Of a stretch of 64,000 nucleotides of DNA, positions 1 through 7,803 are shown one piece after another. The stretch is from Verrucomicrobiia bacterium. GTDB lineage: Bacteria; Verrucomicrobiota; Verrucomicrobiia; Verrucomicrobiales; DEV007. The notes beneath the pieces are model-generated. The model did no database searches. It was not told the origin of the DNA and worked only from the letters and a program-made list of their open reading frames with translations. Location: contig JAUIAH010000027.1 of NCBI GenBank assembly GCA_030425385.1, forward strand, positions 44,900 through 108,899, read 5' to 3'. How positions within the stretch are numbered: position 1 is the first letter of the stretch; every line of letters starts with the position of its first letter. A program made the position numbers and the translations under genes.

Positions 1-135
1 TGGATGGTGATCCTGCGACAGTTGCGGCCCACGATCAACCACAGAGACAATCTGATACAGATTCTTGCGCGTTTCCCTGACCGAGAAGCGAGGGCGAAAG
101 GTCTCACGGAATATCGAGAAGCCCCGCCTGCTCAC
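1..135 (-). CDS. Possible partial hypothetical protein (N-terminal end, runs off window)
   Basis: On the minus strand an open frame starts with GTG at 135 and stays open to the window edge, giving about 45 residues that begin SRRGFSIFRETFRPRF. It overlaps the last 10 codons of the metallophosphoesterase in another frame. A second possibility is a GTG at 107-105 that shares GTGA with that gene's stop, but its translation is Arg-rich and less protein-like. I do not recognise either product. A downstream gene in this operon is likely, but the frame is not decided by this much sequence. Confidence 0.25.
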   Translation of the reverse strand, partial: MSRRGFSIFRETFRPRFSVRETRKNLYQIVSVVDRGPQLSQDHHP

Positions 136-811
136 TCTTGGTCAAGGCCGCGTCGTGATCATAGGCGACCCGACGAAAGCACACGCGGAGATGATCGGGT
201 TCATAGATCACGTACGAGGCCCGCTCGTCCTCATCGCGAGGCTTGCCCACACTACCCACATTGATCAAATACCGCGCTCGCGGGTCGAGATCGAGGCGGC
301 GATCATCACAGGGTTCCACACTGACATCGCGATGAATGTAAGTGATAGGCAAATGCGTGTGTCCATGGAAACACACCATTTCCAGTTGCTGGCGAAAGTG
401 CCTCTCTGCATGGGCTAGCTTGAGCACATAGCCCCACTCCCCTGGCCGATGCAGCGTCGCATGGACGATGACGGCGTCATCGGTCGGATAGGCAATCAAG
501 GGAAGCGTCTGCAGCCAGATCCGATTGGTTTCCGAAAGCACCTCGCGCGTCCAGAGCAAGGATCGGCGTGCACGACGACTCAGGCCAAAGAGCGGGTGCA
601 TGCCCGCCCCATCTTCATCGTGATTGCCCCGGACGACGGGACACGCTAACGCTCGCACCAGATCCACACAAGCGTTAGGATCAGAGTGATAGCCGATGAG
701 GTCCCCGGTGCAATAGTAGTCTGTGCACCCGGCTTCCCGCGCGTCAGCCAGCACCGCTTGTAGTGCCTCGACATTGGCGTGGACATCACCAAAGACCGCA
801 ATCTTCGTCAT
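104..811 (-). CDS. Calcineurin-like metallophosphoesterase (YfcE/ApaH-like)
   Basis: A 235-residue single-domain phosphoesterase, probably cytoplasmic since no signal or membrane segment is seen. The dinuclear-metal motifs are present in order: GDVHAN (residues 8-13), GDLIGY (36-41), GNHD (62-65), VHAT (about 116-119) and GHTH (150-153). This is the YfcE/'diadenosine tetraphosphatase and related' subgroup that hydrolyses phosphodiesters or phosphomonoesters. The natural substrate cannot be told from sequence. It starts with ATG at 811, 51 nt after the Smr gene on the same strand, so FmdB-like, Smr and this gene look like one transcription unit. Confidence 0.9.
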   Translation of the reverse strand: MTKIAVFGDVHANVEALQAVLADAREAGCTDYYCTGDLIGYHSDPNACVDLVRALACPVVRGNHDEDGAGMHPLFGLSRRARRSLLWTREVLSETNRIWLQTLPLIAYPTDDAVIVHATLHRPGEWGYVLKLAHAERHFRQQLEMVCFHGHTHLPITYIHRDVSVEPCDDRRLDLDPRARYLINVGSVGKPRDEDERASYVIYEPDHLRVCFRRVAYDHDAALTKSEQAGLLDIP

Positions 812-862
812 TACTTAGTACAACGCGATCACGAGCGAAACATTTCCAATTTCTCTCGGAAA

Positions 863-1171
863 TCAGTGCCCTTGATCCAAATCGCCACTACCTTTTAGGG
901 AAACCAGGGTCGCTCCCCAACCACCCGTTTGCTCATCGCCCAAGCGGAACCCCAACACTGCGGGATGTTGCCGGAGTTTCTTGTGCACCAATTCCCTCAA
1001 TGTGCCTGTTCCCTTTCCATGGATGATGCGGAGCGATCGGATCCCGCGTCTCTGACATTCATCGATGTACTCGGGCACGAGACTACGCACGTCCTTGGGA
1101 CGGAAGGTGTGCAGGTCAAGCTCACCCGTGATGGGCACCTCCACAGGCGGCTCATCGTCAGGATCAGACAT
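863..1171 (-). CDS. Smr domain protein (stand-alone MutS2 C-terminal-like)
   Basis: A 102-residue protein made of one Smr domain. The LDLH motif lies at residues 18-21 and the HGKGTG loop at 51-56, followed by the typical helix (LRELVHKKLRQ) and a Gly-rich end. Stand-alone Smr proteins are nicking endonucleases or RNA-cleaving factors. Here the usual LDLHG glycine is replaced by Thr, which is common in short family members. The N-terminus is an acidic, Pro-rich tail. It sits between the FmdB-like gene and the metallophosphoesterase on the same strand. The substrate (DNA or mRNA) is not predictable. Confidence 0.85.
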   Translation of the reverse strand: MSDPDDEPPVEVPITGELDLHTFRPKDVRSLVPEYIDECQRRGIRSLRIIHGKGTGTLRELVHKKLRQHPAVLGFRLGDEQTGGWGATLVSLKGSGDLDQGH

Positions 1172-1193
1172 GAGGAGACCGAAGGGAATGTTG

Positions 1194-1231
1194 CGCGGCT
1201 ACGAACTGCAGCCACATCCACTGGGCATTCA
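1194..1231 (-). promoter_or_regulatory. Candidate UGA recoding site with SECIS-like hairpin in FmdB-like gene
   Basis: The in-frame UGA is at 1231-1229. Twelve nucleotides later, 1216-1208 (TGTGGCTGC) pairs with 1202-1194 (GTAGCCGCG) as 9 bp, three of them G-U, around the loop AGUUC. The apical loop begins 21 nt after the UGA and has G as its second base, which fits the published bacterial SECIS rules (16-37 nt, a G in the first two loop bases). The extended product gains MPSGCGCSS. The UAG stop lies inside the 3' arm. The hairpin could still be chance, or the UGA a true stop. The formate dehydrogenase in this window independently implies a Sec-decoding host. Confidence 0.35.
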
Positions 1232-1438
1232 TCCGCCCCCACTCCCCATAGAGTCACCTCCCGCAGCGCCCGACTTTCCACTGATATAGCCTAAGCCTCC
1301 AGAGATCACTCGCCGCACCGGACGCCCTGTATCGGGATGCGTTTCGAGGGGTGCATCTGACATCGATTGGCGGACTTCAAACCGCTCCGCCGTCTCATCG
1401 GGAGTACTCGGGATGGTCTCGTAAACGTAGGTTGGCAT
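1229..1438 (-). CDS. FmdB-like small protein lacking the zinc-ribbon cysteines; ends at a suspicious UGA
   Basis: The first 69 codons start MPTYVYE and contain FEVRQSMSDAPL and PVRRVISGG, the framework of the FmdB/CxxC zinc-ribbon family. The two metal-binding Cys pairs are absent: the first region reads ETIPSTPDE and the second HPDTG instead of CPxCG. Such His/Asp-type versions occur in Verrucomicrobiota-like genomes (from memory). The reading frame stops at UGA 1231-1229 after a Gly run, but continues in frame for MPSGCGCSS to a UAG at 1201-1199. A Cys-rich tail of this kind is usual for the family, so the UGA may be read through (see the separate hairpin entry). Its role is unknown. Confidence 0.8.
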   Translation of the reverse strand: MPTYVYETIPSTPDETAERFEVRQSMSDAPLETHPDTGRPVRRVISGGLGYISGKSGAAGGDSMGSGGG

Positions 1439-1471
1439 CGTTGGGAAATACTGAGGGCTCGTTGTCTTTTC

Positions 1472-3562
1472 CTATTCGTCTCCGCCATCGACCACGCCCG
1501 CCGTGCGGCCAAAGACGACAAACGCCGCACCCGTGTTGTTGTCTTCATCATTTCCATCGTTGTCAGGATCACGGTTGGCGCGGTGTGCGCCAATGATGAA
1601 ATCAGGAGCGCCATCGCCGTTGACGTCGCCTGCTCGAGAAACGGCTTTCCCTCCCAAGTCGTCGTCACCATCGCCAGGTAAGAAGACCGCATCTGGACCT
1701 GCTAACAGATCCGCAATGAAGTGCTCCGCGAGGAAAGTATCACGCCCAAAGATCAGATAAGCTTCCCCACTGTCCGAGAAATCTTCGTCCGAACTTTGGC
1801 CGTTGCCGCGCAGCGCTCCGATGACCAAATCGCCCTTCCCATCACCATTCACATCGCCCACGAAATCAACATCCGAGCCCGCGTTGTCATCGTTATTGAT
1901 GCCTCGCAAGATCGTGCCGTTCGTCCCATCGAAGGTCGCGGCATCGAGCACGGCCGGGAAGCCATCCGCTTGACCAAAGATCAGGTAGACTTCCCCAGCC
2001 CCTTGCGGGCTGATACCGCCTTCTTCGTTGGCAATCGCGATGTCAGCAATGCCATCGCCATTCACGTCACCATCGCCTGCCACAACCCCGCCTGCGTATT
2101 CATTGGCGCGAATCGTGAAGCGGATACGGAAGCCATTGGTGCCGTCAAGCTGGCCTAACGCTATGCGTGCCGGGAAGGGATCCAGGCTCCCAAAGAGCAC
2201 GTAGAACTCTTGCTCGGTGAAATGGTCTGAACGCCGCCGACGATCGCCCGACCCCACGATCAGATCCGTGATGCCATCGGCATTCACATCGCCTGCATTG
2301 GCAAGGTCACGCCCAATGAATGTGTCCAGCTCGGGGCCTAACAACGTGATGCCATTGGTGCCGTCTAAGGTATTCAAATCGATCTCTGCAGGGAAGCCCG
2401 TGTCGTTCCCAAAGAGCACATAGGCCTTCCCACTTCTGGCCGCATCGGGATCGGCCAAATCAGCTCCCACCGCAATGTCACTCAGCCCATCACCATTCAG
2501 ATCCCCCGCGTTCGCCACGGCGATCCCCGTGCGATCCCACTCGGACGCGCCTCGGATGGCAAAGCCGTTGGTGCCATTCAAGGCATTGACATCAATGACT
2601 GCAGGCAAATTGTCAGGGTTCCCGAAGATCACGTAGGCGGAACCCGCATTCTTCTCTGGCACATCGGCCAAATGCGCCCCGACGAGAATGTCCCAAATGC
2701 CATCGCCATTCACATCACCTGCCGACGACACGCTTCCCAAACGATCATCGCGGCGACCACCCGTGATGGTGAAGCCATTGGTGCCATCGAGTGTTTCCAC
2801 ACCCATCTGTGCCGGGGGATTGGCCGAACCAAAGACCACATACGCTTCCCCGGCAAAGTTGCCGGCCCGATCATCACCCGCGCCCCGCGCTCCCGCAATG
2901 ACATCATCAAAGCCATCGCCATTCACATCGCCCACATTGGAAACTGCCGCACCCAGGATGTCATCCTCGCGTCCTCCCAGAATCACAAACCCATTCTCAC
3001 CATCCAATTCACCTAACGGAAGCACAGAAGGCCAGTTGGCCTCCACCGCCTGCACCGCTTGGCCTTGGATGTTGAGCCGCACAAAGAGTTGGCCATCGTC
3101 CGCCGCATCGTAGGCCAATTGAACCGTGACCCGTTCGCTCTGGCCATCTGTCGTGCGCTGCGTCTTCGCCGTGAAGGGCGCCTCCAGGGTCGCATCCTCC
3201 CACGTATCAAGCGTTGGAGAGGCCTCGACCCGATAGCGCACGCCATTCGCCAATGCTTCCAAGCAGCGTTGATAGGTGAATTCCAATCGCGGACGTCCCG
3301 CTTCATTCACCACACGCAATTGCTGATAGGCATCCACCGGGGTACGCTCGGTGCACGAGGTGCCCAGGGCAAATTCCTCGAAGTTGGTCAGGCCATCACC
3401 ATCGGCGTCCGCCTGCGGCGCGGTCTCCATCAATCCGTGCCGATCCGCCCAGGCCGCATAGGCGTCGGACCAGGCCTCTTTCGCCGAGGCCAGGCTTGGA
3501 ACGAGCGCGACAACACCAAGGAGAGACGTCGCACGTGAAGGAAAGGAGGGCCGGGACAGCAT
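1472..3562 (-). CDS. Secreted FG-GAP repeat (integrin-alpha-like beta-propeller) protein
   Basis: 696 residues with an N-terminal signal peptide (ends around ASA-KEAW, residues 1-28). A calcium-loop segment DADGDGLTNFEEFALG follows, and then a region resembling the 'YRVEASPTLDTW' module seen in two other secreted proteins of this window. The rest is seven FG-GAP repeats of the type AGDVNGDGxxDxxxGA...AYVxFG, each carrying a Dx(D/N)xDGxxD calcium loop. Seven blades match an integrin-alpha propeller. The likely role is extracellular adhesion or ligand binding; no catalytic domain is seen. It starts with ATG at 3562. Repeats are well conserved at DNA level (GCCATCACCATTCAC-type units recur on the plus strand). 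Confidence 0.9.
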   Translation of the reverse strand: MLSRPSFPSRATSLLGVVALVPSLASAKEAWSDAYAAWADRHGLMETAPQADADGDGLTNFEEFALGTSCTERTPVDAYQQLRVVNEAGRPRLEFTYQRCLEALANGVRYRVEASPTLDTWEDATLEAPFTAKTQRTTDGQSERVTVQLAYDAADDGQLFVRLNIQGQAVQAVEANWPSVLPLGELDGENGFVILGGREDDILGAAVSNVGDVNGDGFDDVIAGARGAGDDRAGNFAGEAYVVFGSANPPAQMGVETLDGTNGFTITGGRRDDRLGSVSSAGDVNGDGIWDILVGAHLADVPEKNAGSAYVIFGNPDNLPAVIDVNALNGTNGFAIRGASEWDRTGIAVANAGDLNGDGLSDIAVGADLADPDAARSGKAYVLFGNDTGFPAEIDLNTLDGTNGITLLGPELDTFIGRDLANAGDVNADGITDLIVGSGDRRRRSDHFTEQEFYVLFGSLDPFPARIALGQLDGTNGFRIRFTIRANEYAGGVVAGDGDVNGDGIADIAIANEEGGISPQGAGEVYLIFGQADGFPAVLDAATFDGTNGTILRGINNDDNAGSDVDFVGDVNGDGKGDLVIGALRGNGQSSDEDFSDSGEAYLIFGRDTFLAEHFIADLLAGPDAVFLPGDGDDDLGGKAVSRAGDVNGDGAPDFIIGAHRANRDPDNDGNDEDNNTGAAFVVFGRTAGVVDGGDE

Positions 3563-3592
3563 GACTTAGAAATAAATGAGTCTTAGAAAGCC

Positions 3593-4741
3593 TCATTCTT
3601 GCCCGCCGCCTACTGAAGGCAAGCCCAAATCCCGGAGCAGCTGCGGAGAAGCTCCTCGGAGAGCCTCGGCAGGGGCCCGCATCGCTGCCTCCTCACCCAC
3701 GAGATCCGTCAACGCCACCAGAGGTCGAAAGACATCATTAAGAGCCGCGCGCGCTTCAGGCACGATGGCACCGCAAATCGCGCCAACCGGCTTGCCATGC
3801 CTCGCAGCCAGTTGCGCCACCCCGTGGGGGCCCTTTCCCGAGAGCGTCTGCATGTCCATGCGCCCCTCTCCCGTCACGACCCAATCAGCCTCTGCCACCA
3901 ACGCTTCCAATCCGATGCGCGCACAGATCTCATCAAAGCCAGGCACAATTTCCGCATCAAAGAAGCTGAGAAGGCCGAAAGCGCATCCACCAGCAGCCCC
4001 TGCACCAGGCGTTTCCCGATGATCCACGCCCAAATCACGGGCCACCACGTCAGCGAGCCGTTCCAAAGCCGCCTCCAATTCGGGTGCCGTTGCTTCGGTC
4101 ACGCCTTTCTGCGGCCCGTAAACCGCCGTTGCCCCGTCAGGACCTAGCAGTGGATTCGTCACGTCCGCTAGGATACGGATGCGAAACGGCGGCATTTCTT
4201 CTGGGGTCACGATGTGCTCTAGGCGCGATAGCTGACCCGGGGCTTCCAAAGCCTCTCCAGCTGCATCGAGAAACTGATACCCCCACGCCCTTGCAAGGCC
4301 CATGCCGCCATCGTTGGTCGCACTGCCCCCCAGGCCGATCACCAGGGTCTGCGCTCCATGATCCACCGCCGCCTTCATCAGGACTCCCGTGCCATACGTC
4401 GTAGCCTGAAAGGGATCCTGTTCCTCTGGCTGCAAGAGCGCGAGCCCTGAGGCCTGCGCCATTTCCAGTGTCGCCTCCACTGGATCCGATTCCGAACGCA
4501 ACCAGAACGACGCGGTCACCTGCCGTGAACCCACCGCATTCTCAACCTCCACCGCGTGCATGCGCCCAGGCGTCTGCGCAGCAAGGGCGTCCACCGTCCC
4601 GTCCCCACCATCGGCGATCGGACACAGATCCACCTGCAGGGACCTGGAAGTCGCAGACACCAACCCGTCGCGCAGGGCCTGACAGGCTTCCAAGCCGCTG
4701 AGCGTTCCTTTAAACTTGTCGAGAGCGAGGACGATCTTCAC
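3593..4741 (-). CDS. glxK: Glycerate kinase (GlxK/GarK family, type II)
   Basis: 382 residues, full length for the family. It begins MKIVLALDKFKGTLSGLEAC, the family's opening strand, and has IADGGDGT (phosphate-binding loop region), LVIGLGGSATNDGGMG and VTGEGRMDMQTLSGKGP. It phosphorylates D-glycerate to a phosphoglycerate (2-phosphoglycerate in the studied members), feeding glyoxylate/glycerate-derived carbon into lower glycolysis, in the cytoplasm. The start is GTG at 4741. It stands 30 nt downstream of the FG-GAP gene's 5' end on the same strand, but there is no obvious functional link. Confidence 0.93.
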   Translation of the reverse strand: MKIVLALDKFKGTLSGLEACQALRDGLVSATSRSLQVDLCPIADGGDGTVDALAAQTPGRMHAVEVENAVGSRQVTASFWLRSESDPVEATLEMAQASGLALLQPEEQDPFQATTYGTGVLMKAAVDHGAQTLVIGLGGSATNDGGMGLARAWGYQFLDAAGEALEAPGQLSRLEHIVTPEEMPPFRIRILADVTNPLLGPDGATAVYGPQKGVTEATAPELEAALERLADVVARDLGVDHRETPGAGAAGGCAFGLLSFFDAEIVPGFDEICARIGLEALVAEADWVVTGEGRMDMQTLSGKGPHGVAQLAARHGKPVGAICGAIVPEARAALNDVFRPLVALTDLVGEEAAMRAPAEALRGASPQLLRDLGLPSVGGGQE

Positions 4742-4821
4742 GCAGCACGCTGATGCAGACTCCGCGCCACTTCACGCGAACATTCGACCTTTCTGATCCC
4801 GCAGCGCCAATTCACGACGCT

Positions 4822-5379
4822 TCAAGAATCATAAATATCCGCCAGCGCCAATCGCGCATCAATTTGCGCTAACGGAATCACCGCATCTCGCCCCTCATAG
4901 ATCTTTCTAACAAAGCCATTCATCGTTCGCGTGTAGACGATTGCAGCGGGAGTGTCTTGCTCAAGCATCACGTAGGTTTCCAGTGAAGGAATGGTCAGAT
5001 AAGCATCTTTCTTCTCCGTCTGGTCCGTCCGACGCGTGGAATCCGATAACACCTCGATCAACACCACGGGCCGGTCTTGGAAATCATCATCTCCTGGATT
5101 CGACTCGCAGATCACGGAAACGTCAGGATAGTAGAAGCGCGTGTGTGTCGGCAACTGAACTCGAATCTTCATGTCCGAATTGAAGGGGCGACACGGCTTC
5201 CCCTGCAAAGATCCGTGAAGAGCCCCCAACGCATTGGACGCGATCCGGTTATGCGTGACTTTCCCTCCCGCCGTGGCAAAGACCTGGCCATCCACATAGT
5301 CATGCTTGATCTCGGAGAGATGCTCTCCAGCCAGATAGTCGTCGATGGAGATGAAGGCGTAGGCGACGGCTCCGCACAT
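4822..5379 (-). CDS. Uma2 family endonuclease-like protein (DUF820)
   Basis: About 185 residues from the ATG at 5379. An upstream ATG at 5532 would overlap the divergent protease and adds a stretch without family resemblance, so I prefer 5379. Family features are FISIDDYLAGE, HDYVDGQVFATAGG, HNRIASNALGALH, FYYPDVSVIC, VVLIEVLSDSTRRTD and KKDAYLTIPSLETYVML. The PDVSVIC...VLIEVLSDST core supplies the acidic residues of the PD-(D/E)xK nuclease fold. Uma2 proteins are very abundant in cyanobacteria and PVC bacteria and their substrates are unknown. It is a lone gene, divergent from the htpX-like gene. Confidence 0.88.
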   Translation of the reverse strand: MCGAVAYAFISIDDYLAGEHLSEIKHDYVDGQVFATAGGKVTHNRIASNALGALHGSLQGKPCRPFNSDMKIRVQLPTHTRFYYPDVSVICESNPGDDDFQDRPVVLIEVLSDSTRRTDQTEKKDAYLTIPSLETYVMLEQDTPAAIVYTRTMNGFVRKIYEGRDAVIPLAQIDARLALADIYDS

Positions 5380-5478
5380 GAGGAAACGTAGGCCCCCCAC
5401 GCGACCACGCAAGCCCCACTCCGCCCCCCCTTCACTTGAAACATTCGACATTTCTGAGTCGGTGATTGATACTCTGCC

Positions 5479-6447
5479 GTGGGCATCCGGAGCGACATCC
5501 ATGACGAGCGCAAGCGCGAGAATACACTGCAAACCGTGGCGATCGTGGGCGGTCTCGGACTCATCCTCGCGACCATTGGTTGGCTCATCGCAGGCATTCT
5601 CGGGATCATCGTCGCTCTGGTGCTCGTCCTGATCACCGCCGTCATCACTCCACGCATCGGCCCTGCGCTCATCTTTCGCTACTATCGCGCTCGGCCGCTC
5701 ACGCCCCAGACCAGCCCCGGCCTTTACCGCATGCTCGTCGCCCTCTCCCAGCGTGCGGGATTAGAAACGGTGCCTCAGCTCTACTACATTCCCAGCCCTA
5801 TGCACAACGCCTTCGCCACGGGAGTCGATGACCGTGCGGCCATTGGCATCACCGATGGCATCCTACGTCAGTTCAACGGGCGCGAAATTGCCGGGATCCT
5901 CGCGCACGAGATCAGCCATATCAAACACCGGGACACCCAAGTGATGGCCCTCGCCGACACCATGAATCGACTCACCGCCACCGCATCACAACTGGCCTTC
6001 TTCTTTCTCCTCATCAGCTTCCCTGTCATCCTCGTCGCCGGCGCCTCTATCTCATGGCTCAGCGTCCTCATCCTCCTCGCCGCCCCATCGGCGGGCAATC
6101 TCCTGCAACTAGGCCTCTCCCGCACGCGCGAATACGCCGCCGACCTTGAAGCGGCCCGACTCACGGGGGATCCTCACGGATTAGCTTCTGCGTTAGGCAA
6201 ACTCGAACGCCTCACCGCTGGTCGCTGGGAACAAGTCTTCCTACCTGGCCGACGCGTCCCGGAGCCCTCGCTCCTCCGCACGCACCCACCAACCAAAGAG
6301 CGCATCCATCGATTGTTAGAGCTCAAACCAGAGCCGCAACCCACGCTTCCGGACGTGCTTCGATCCACTCTCCGCCCCTCACACTGGCACCATCCAGCAA
6401 CCCTCTCCCCCCGCCCCACCTGGCATCTCAGCGGTCTTTGGTACTGA
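5479..6447 (+). CDS. htpX: M48 family membrane zinc metalloprotease (HtpX-like)
   Basis: 322 residues, starting at GTG 5479. Two N-terminal hydrophobic segments span residues about 20-56, and two more follow the active site (about 170-205). The zinc motif HEISH is at 143-147, and EYAADLEAARLTG supplies the third ligand Glu. This is the arrangement of HtpX, an inner-membrane protease that removes misfolded membrane proteins with its catalytic domain on the cytoplasmic side. The C-terminal 40 residues are Pro-rich and longer than in E. coli HtpX. The end overlaps the upstream region of the opcA-like gene but not its chosen ATG. Confidence 0.9.
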   Translation: MGIRSDIHDERKRENTLQTVAIVGGLGLILATIGWLIAGILGIIVALVLVLITAVITPRIGPALIFRYYRARPLTPQTSPGLYRMLVALSQRAGLETVPQLYYIPSPMHNAFATGVDDRAAIGITDGILRQFNGREIAGILAHEISHIKHRDTQVMALADTMNRLTATASQLAFFFLLISFPVILVAGASISWLSVLILLAAPSAGNLLQLGLSRTREYAADLEAARLTGDPHGLASALGKLERLTAGRWEQVFLPGRRVPEPSLLRTHPPTKERIHRLLELKPEPQPTLPDVLRSTLRPSHWHHPATLSPRPTWHLSGLWY

Positions 6448-6473
6448 ATTCCATTCATTCATTCATACGATTT

Positions 6474-7496
6474 ATGACAACATCTACCCTTTCACCTTCT
6501 GAAGTTCACTTGGGCATGCCCACCGCCGTGGAGGCGATTGATGAGGGGCTTCACTTGCTTTGGGAACAGAATGAAACGGCGGCGCGAGCCTCGTTGATGA
6601 ATCTGGCTGTCTACAGCGAGGATCCCGATGCTTTGGGGGCGAATACCAAGCTGGTAGAGCCTTTGACCCATGAGCACGCGTGTCGGGTGCTCCTCATTGA
6701 GGCACGGCGAGAGAGTTCCAACAAGCACACAGAGGCGTGGGTGACGGCGCACTGCTCGTTAGGACCAAACGGCGAGAAGGCCGTTTGCTGCGAGCAGTTG
6801 GCCTTCCGTATGCATGGGTGTTCGCCCGGTCGCCTGACGAATCTGCTCTTTGCTCACTTGGATTCTGACCTACCACTGGTGCTTTGGTGGCAGGCTTCGC
6901 TCACCCATGGTTTCGGTCCCGACCTTTACTCTCGCATTGATCGCTTGATCTTGGATAGCCAGCTCTGGCAGGATCCGCAATCCGAATTTGCCCGTTTGCT
7001 AGAGATCTACAAGGATCGGCGCCAGCACTTCGTCATTCATGACCTTAGCTGGGCACGCACCCTTCATTTGCGTTTGGCCATCGCGGCGGCATTCGAGGAT
7101 GCGTATGCGTGTCAGCTGCTGGCCAAGCTTGAGGGCATCACCATCGCCCACGCACCTTCTGGTGAGACCACCGCGCGTTTGTTAGGTGGCTGGTTGGGTG
7201 AACGCCTGCAAGAAGGGGACCGACCCGTCCCAGACATTTCCTTCGAGAACGTGGCCGATCGCGATCATGAGGGGGCGATCGATACCGTCACCTTTCATCT
7301 TGGCGGATCGTCTCTTTCCATGCGCCGTGGGAAACGTTTCTACCATTGGATCGCCGATGCCTCGGGCGTACCTCAGCGCTTCCCTTCGGATCCGACTGAC
7401 ACCTCCACCTTGCTGACCGCTCAACTAGGTCGAGGCGGAAACAACGCCGCGTATTGGAGCAATGTGCGCCGAGCGTTTGCGCTTTCCGACGACTAA
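6474..7496 (+). CDS. opcA: Glucose-6-phosphate dehydrogenase assembly protein OpcA-like
   Basis: 340 residues from the ATG at 6474. An in-frame TTG at 6438 would overlap htpX. Signature stretches of the OpcA_G6PD_assem family are RVLLIEARRESSNKHTEAWV, CCEQLAFRMHG, LLFAHLDSDLPLVLWWQ and DLSWARTLHLRLAIAAAFED. OpcA is a redox-sensitive activator or assembly factor of Zwf in cyanobacteria and actinobacteria; PVC bacteria carry homologues. zwf is not adjacent here, so the partner must lie elsewhere. Just upstream is a CATTCATTCATTCAT microrepeat (6451-6465), with no clear ribosome site. Its stop shares CTAA with the convergent lipoprotein gene. Confidence 0.85.
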   Translation: MTTSTLSPSEVHLGMPTAVEAIDEGLHLLWEQNETAARASLMNLAVYSEDPDALGANTKLVEPLTHEHACRVLLIEARRESSNKHTEAWVTAHCSLGPNGEKAVCCEQLAFRMHGCSPGRLTNLLFAHLDSDLPLVLWWQASLTHGFGPDLYSRIDRLILDSQLWQDPQSEFARLLEIYKDRRQHFVIHDLSWARTLHLRLAIAAAFEDAYACQLLAKLEGITIAHAPSGETTARLLGGWLGERLQEGDRPVPDISFENVADRDHEGAIDTVTFHLGGSSLSMRRGKRFYHWIADASGVPQRFPSDPTDTSTLLTAQLGRGGNNAAYWSNVRRAFALSDD

Positions 7497-7729
7497 CGTT
7501 TCGGTGCGTCGGCGGGTATCGTGGCGATGCTGATTGCCTCAGGAGTCTCCTCCATTGGTCCAGGAAGCTCTCCTTGTACTCTATCGGTCGTGTCGTTCTC
7601 CGTGACACTGTTGAGCAAACTGCCAGGCACGCGAAGGATTGATCCCAGTAGACTACCAACCGCTGCACACCCACTCAGACTGATGACGAGCACGGCGGCG
7701 AGAGGAATGAGGAGGAGAGAACGTTTCAT
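7493..7729 (-). CDS. Small lipoprotein of unknown function
   Basis: 78 residues from the ATG at 7729: MKRSLLLIPLAAVLVISLSGC is a lipoprotein signal with lipobox L-S-G-C, and a short mature part contains repeated AAVGSLLGSILRVPGSLLNSV. A longer frame to 7807 would only add a non-signal leader. No domain is recognised beyond the amphipathic LLGSILRVPGSLL segment, which resembles many small verrucomicrobial lipoproteins (from memory). It is convergent with the OpcA-like gene; the two stop codons overlap in CTAA (7493-7496). Confidence 0.75.
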   Translation of the reverse strand: MKRSLLLIPLAAVLVISLSGCAAVGSLLGSILRVPGSLLNSVTENDTTDRVQGELPGPMEETPEAISIATIPADAPKR

Positions 7730-7803
7730 CAATGGACACCAACGCCGAGAGCCTGCGAGAAGCAAGCAGAATGCACGCGCCGCCTGCGGTGACACCTTGG
7801 TCA

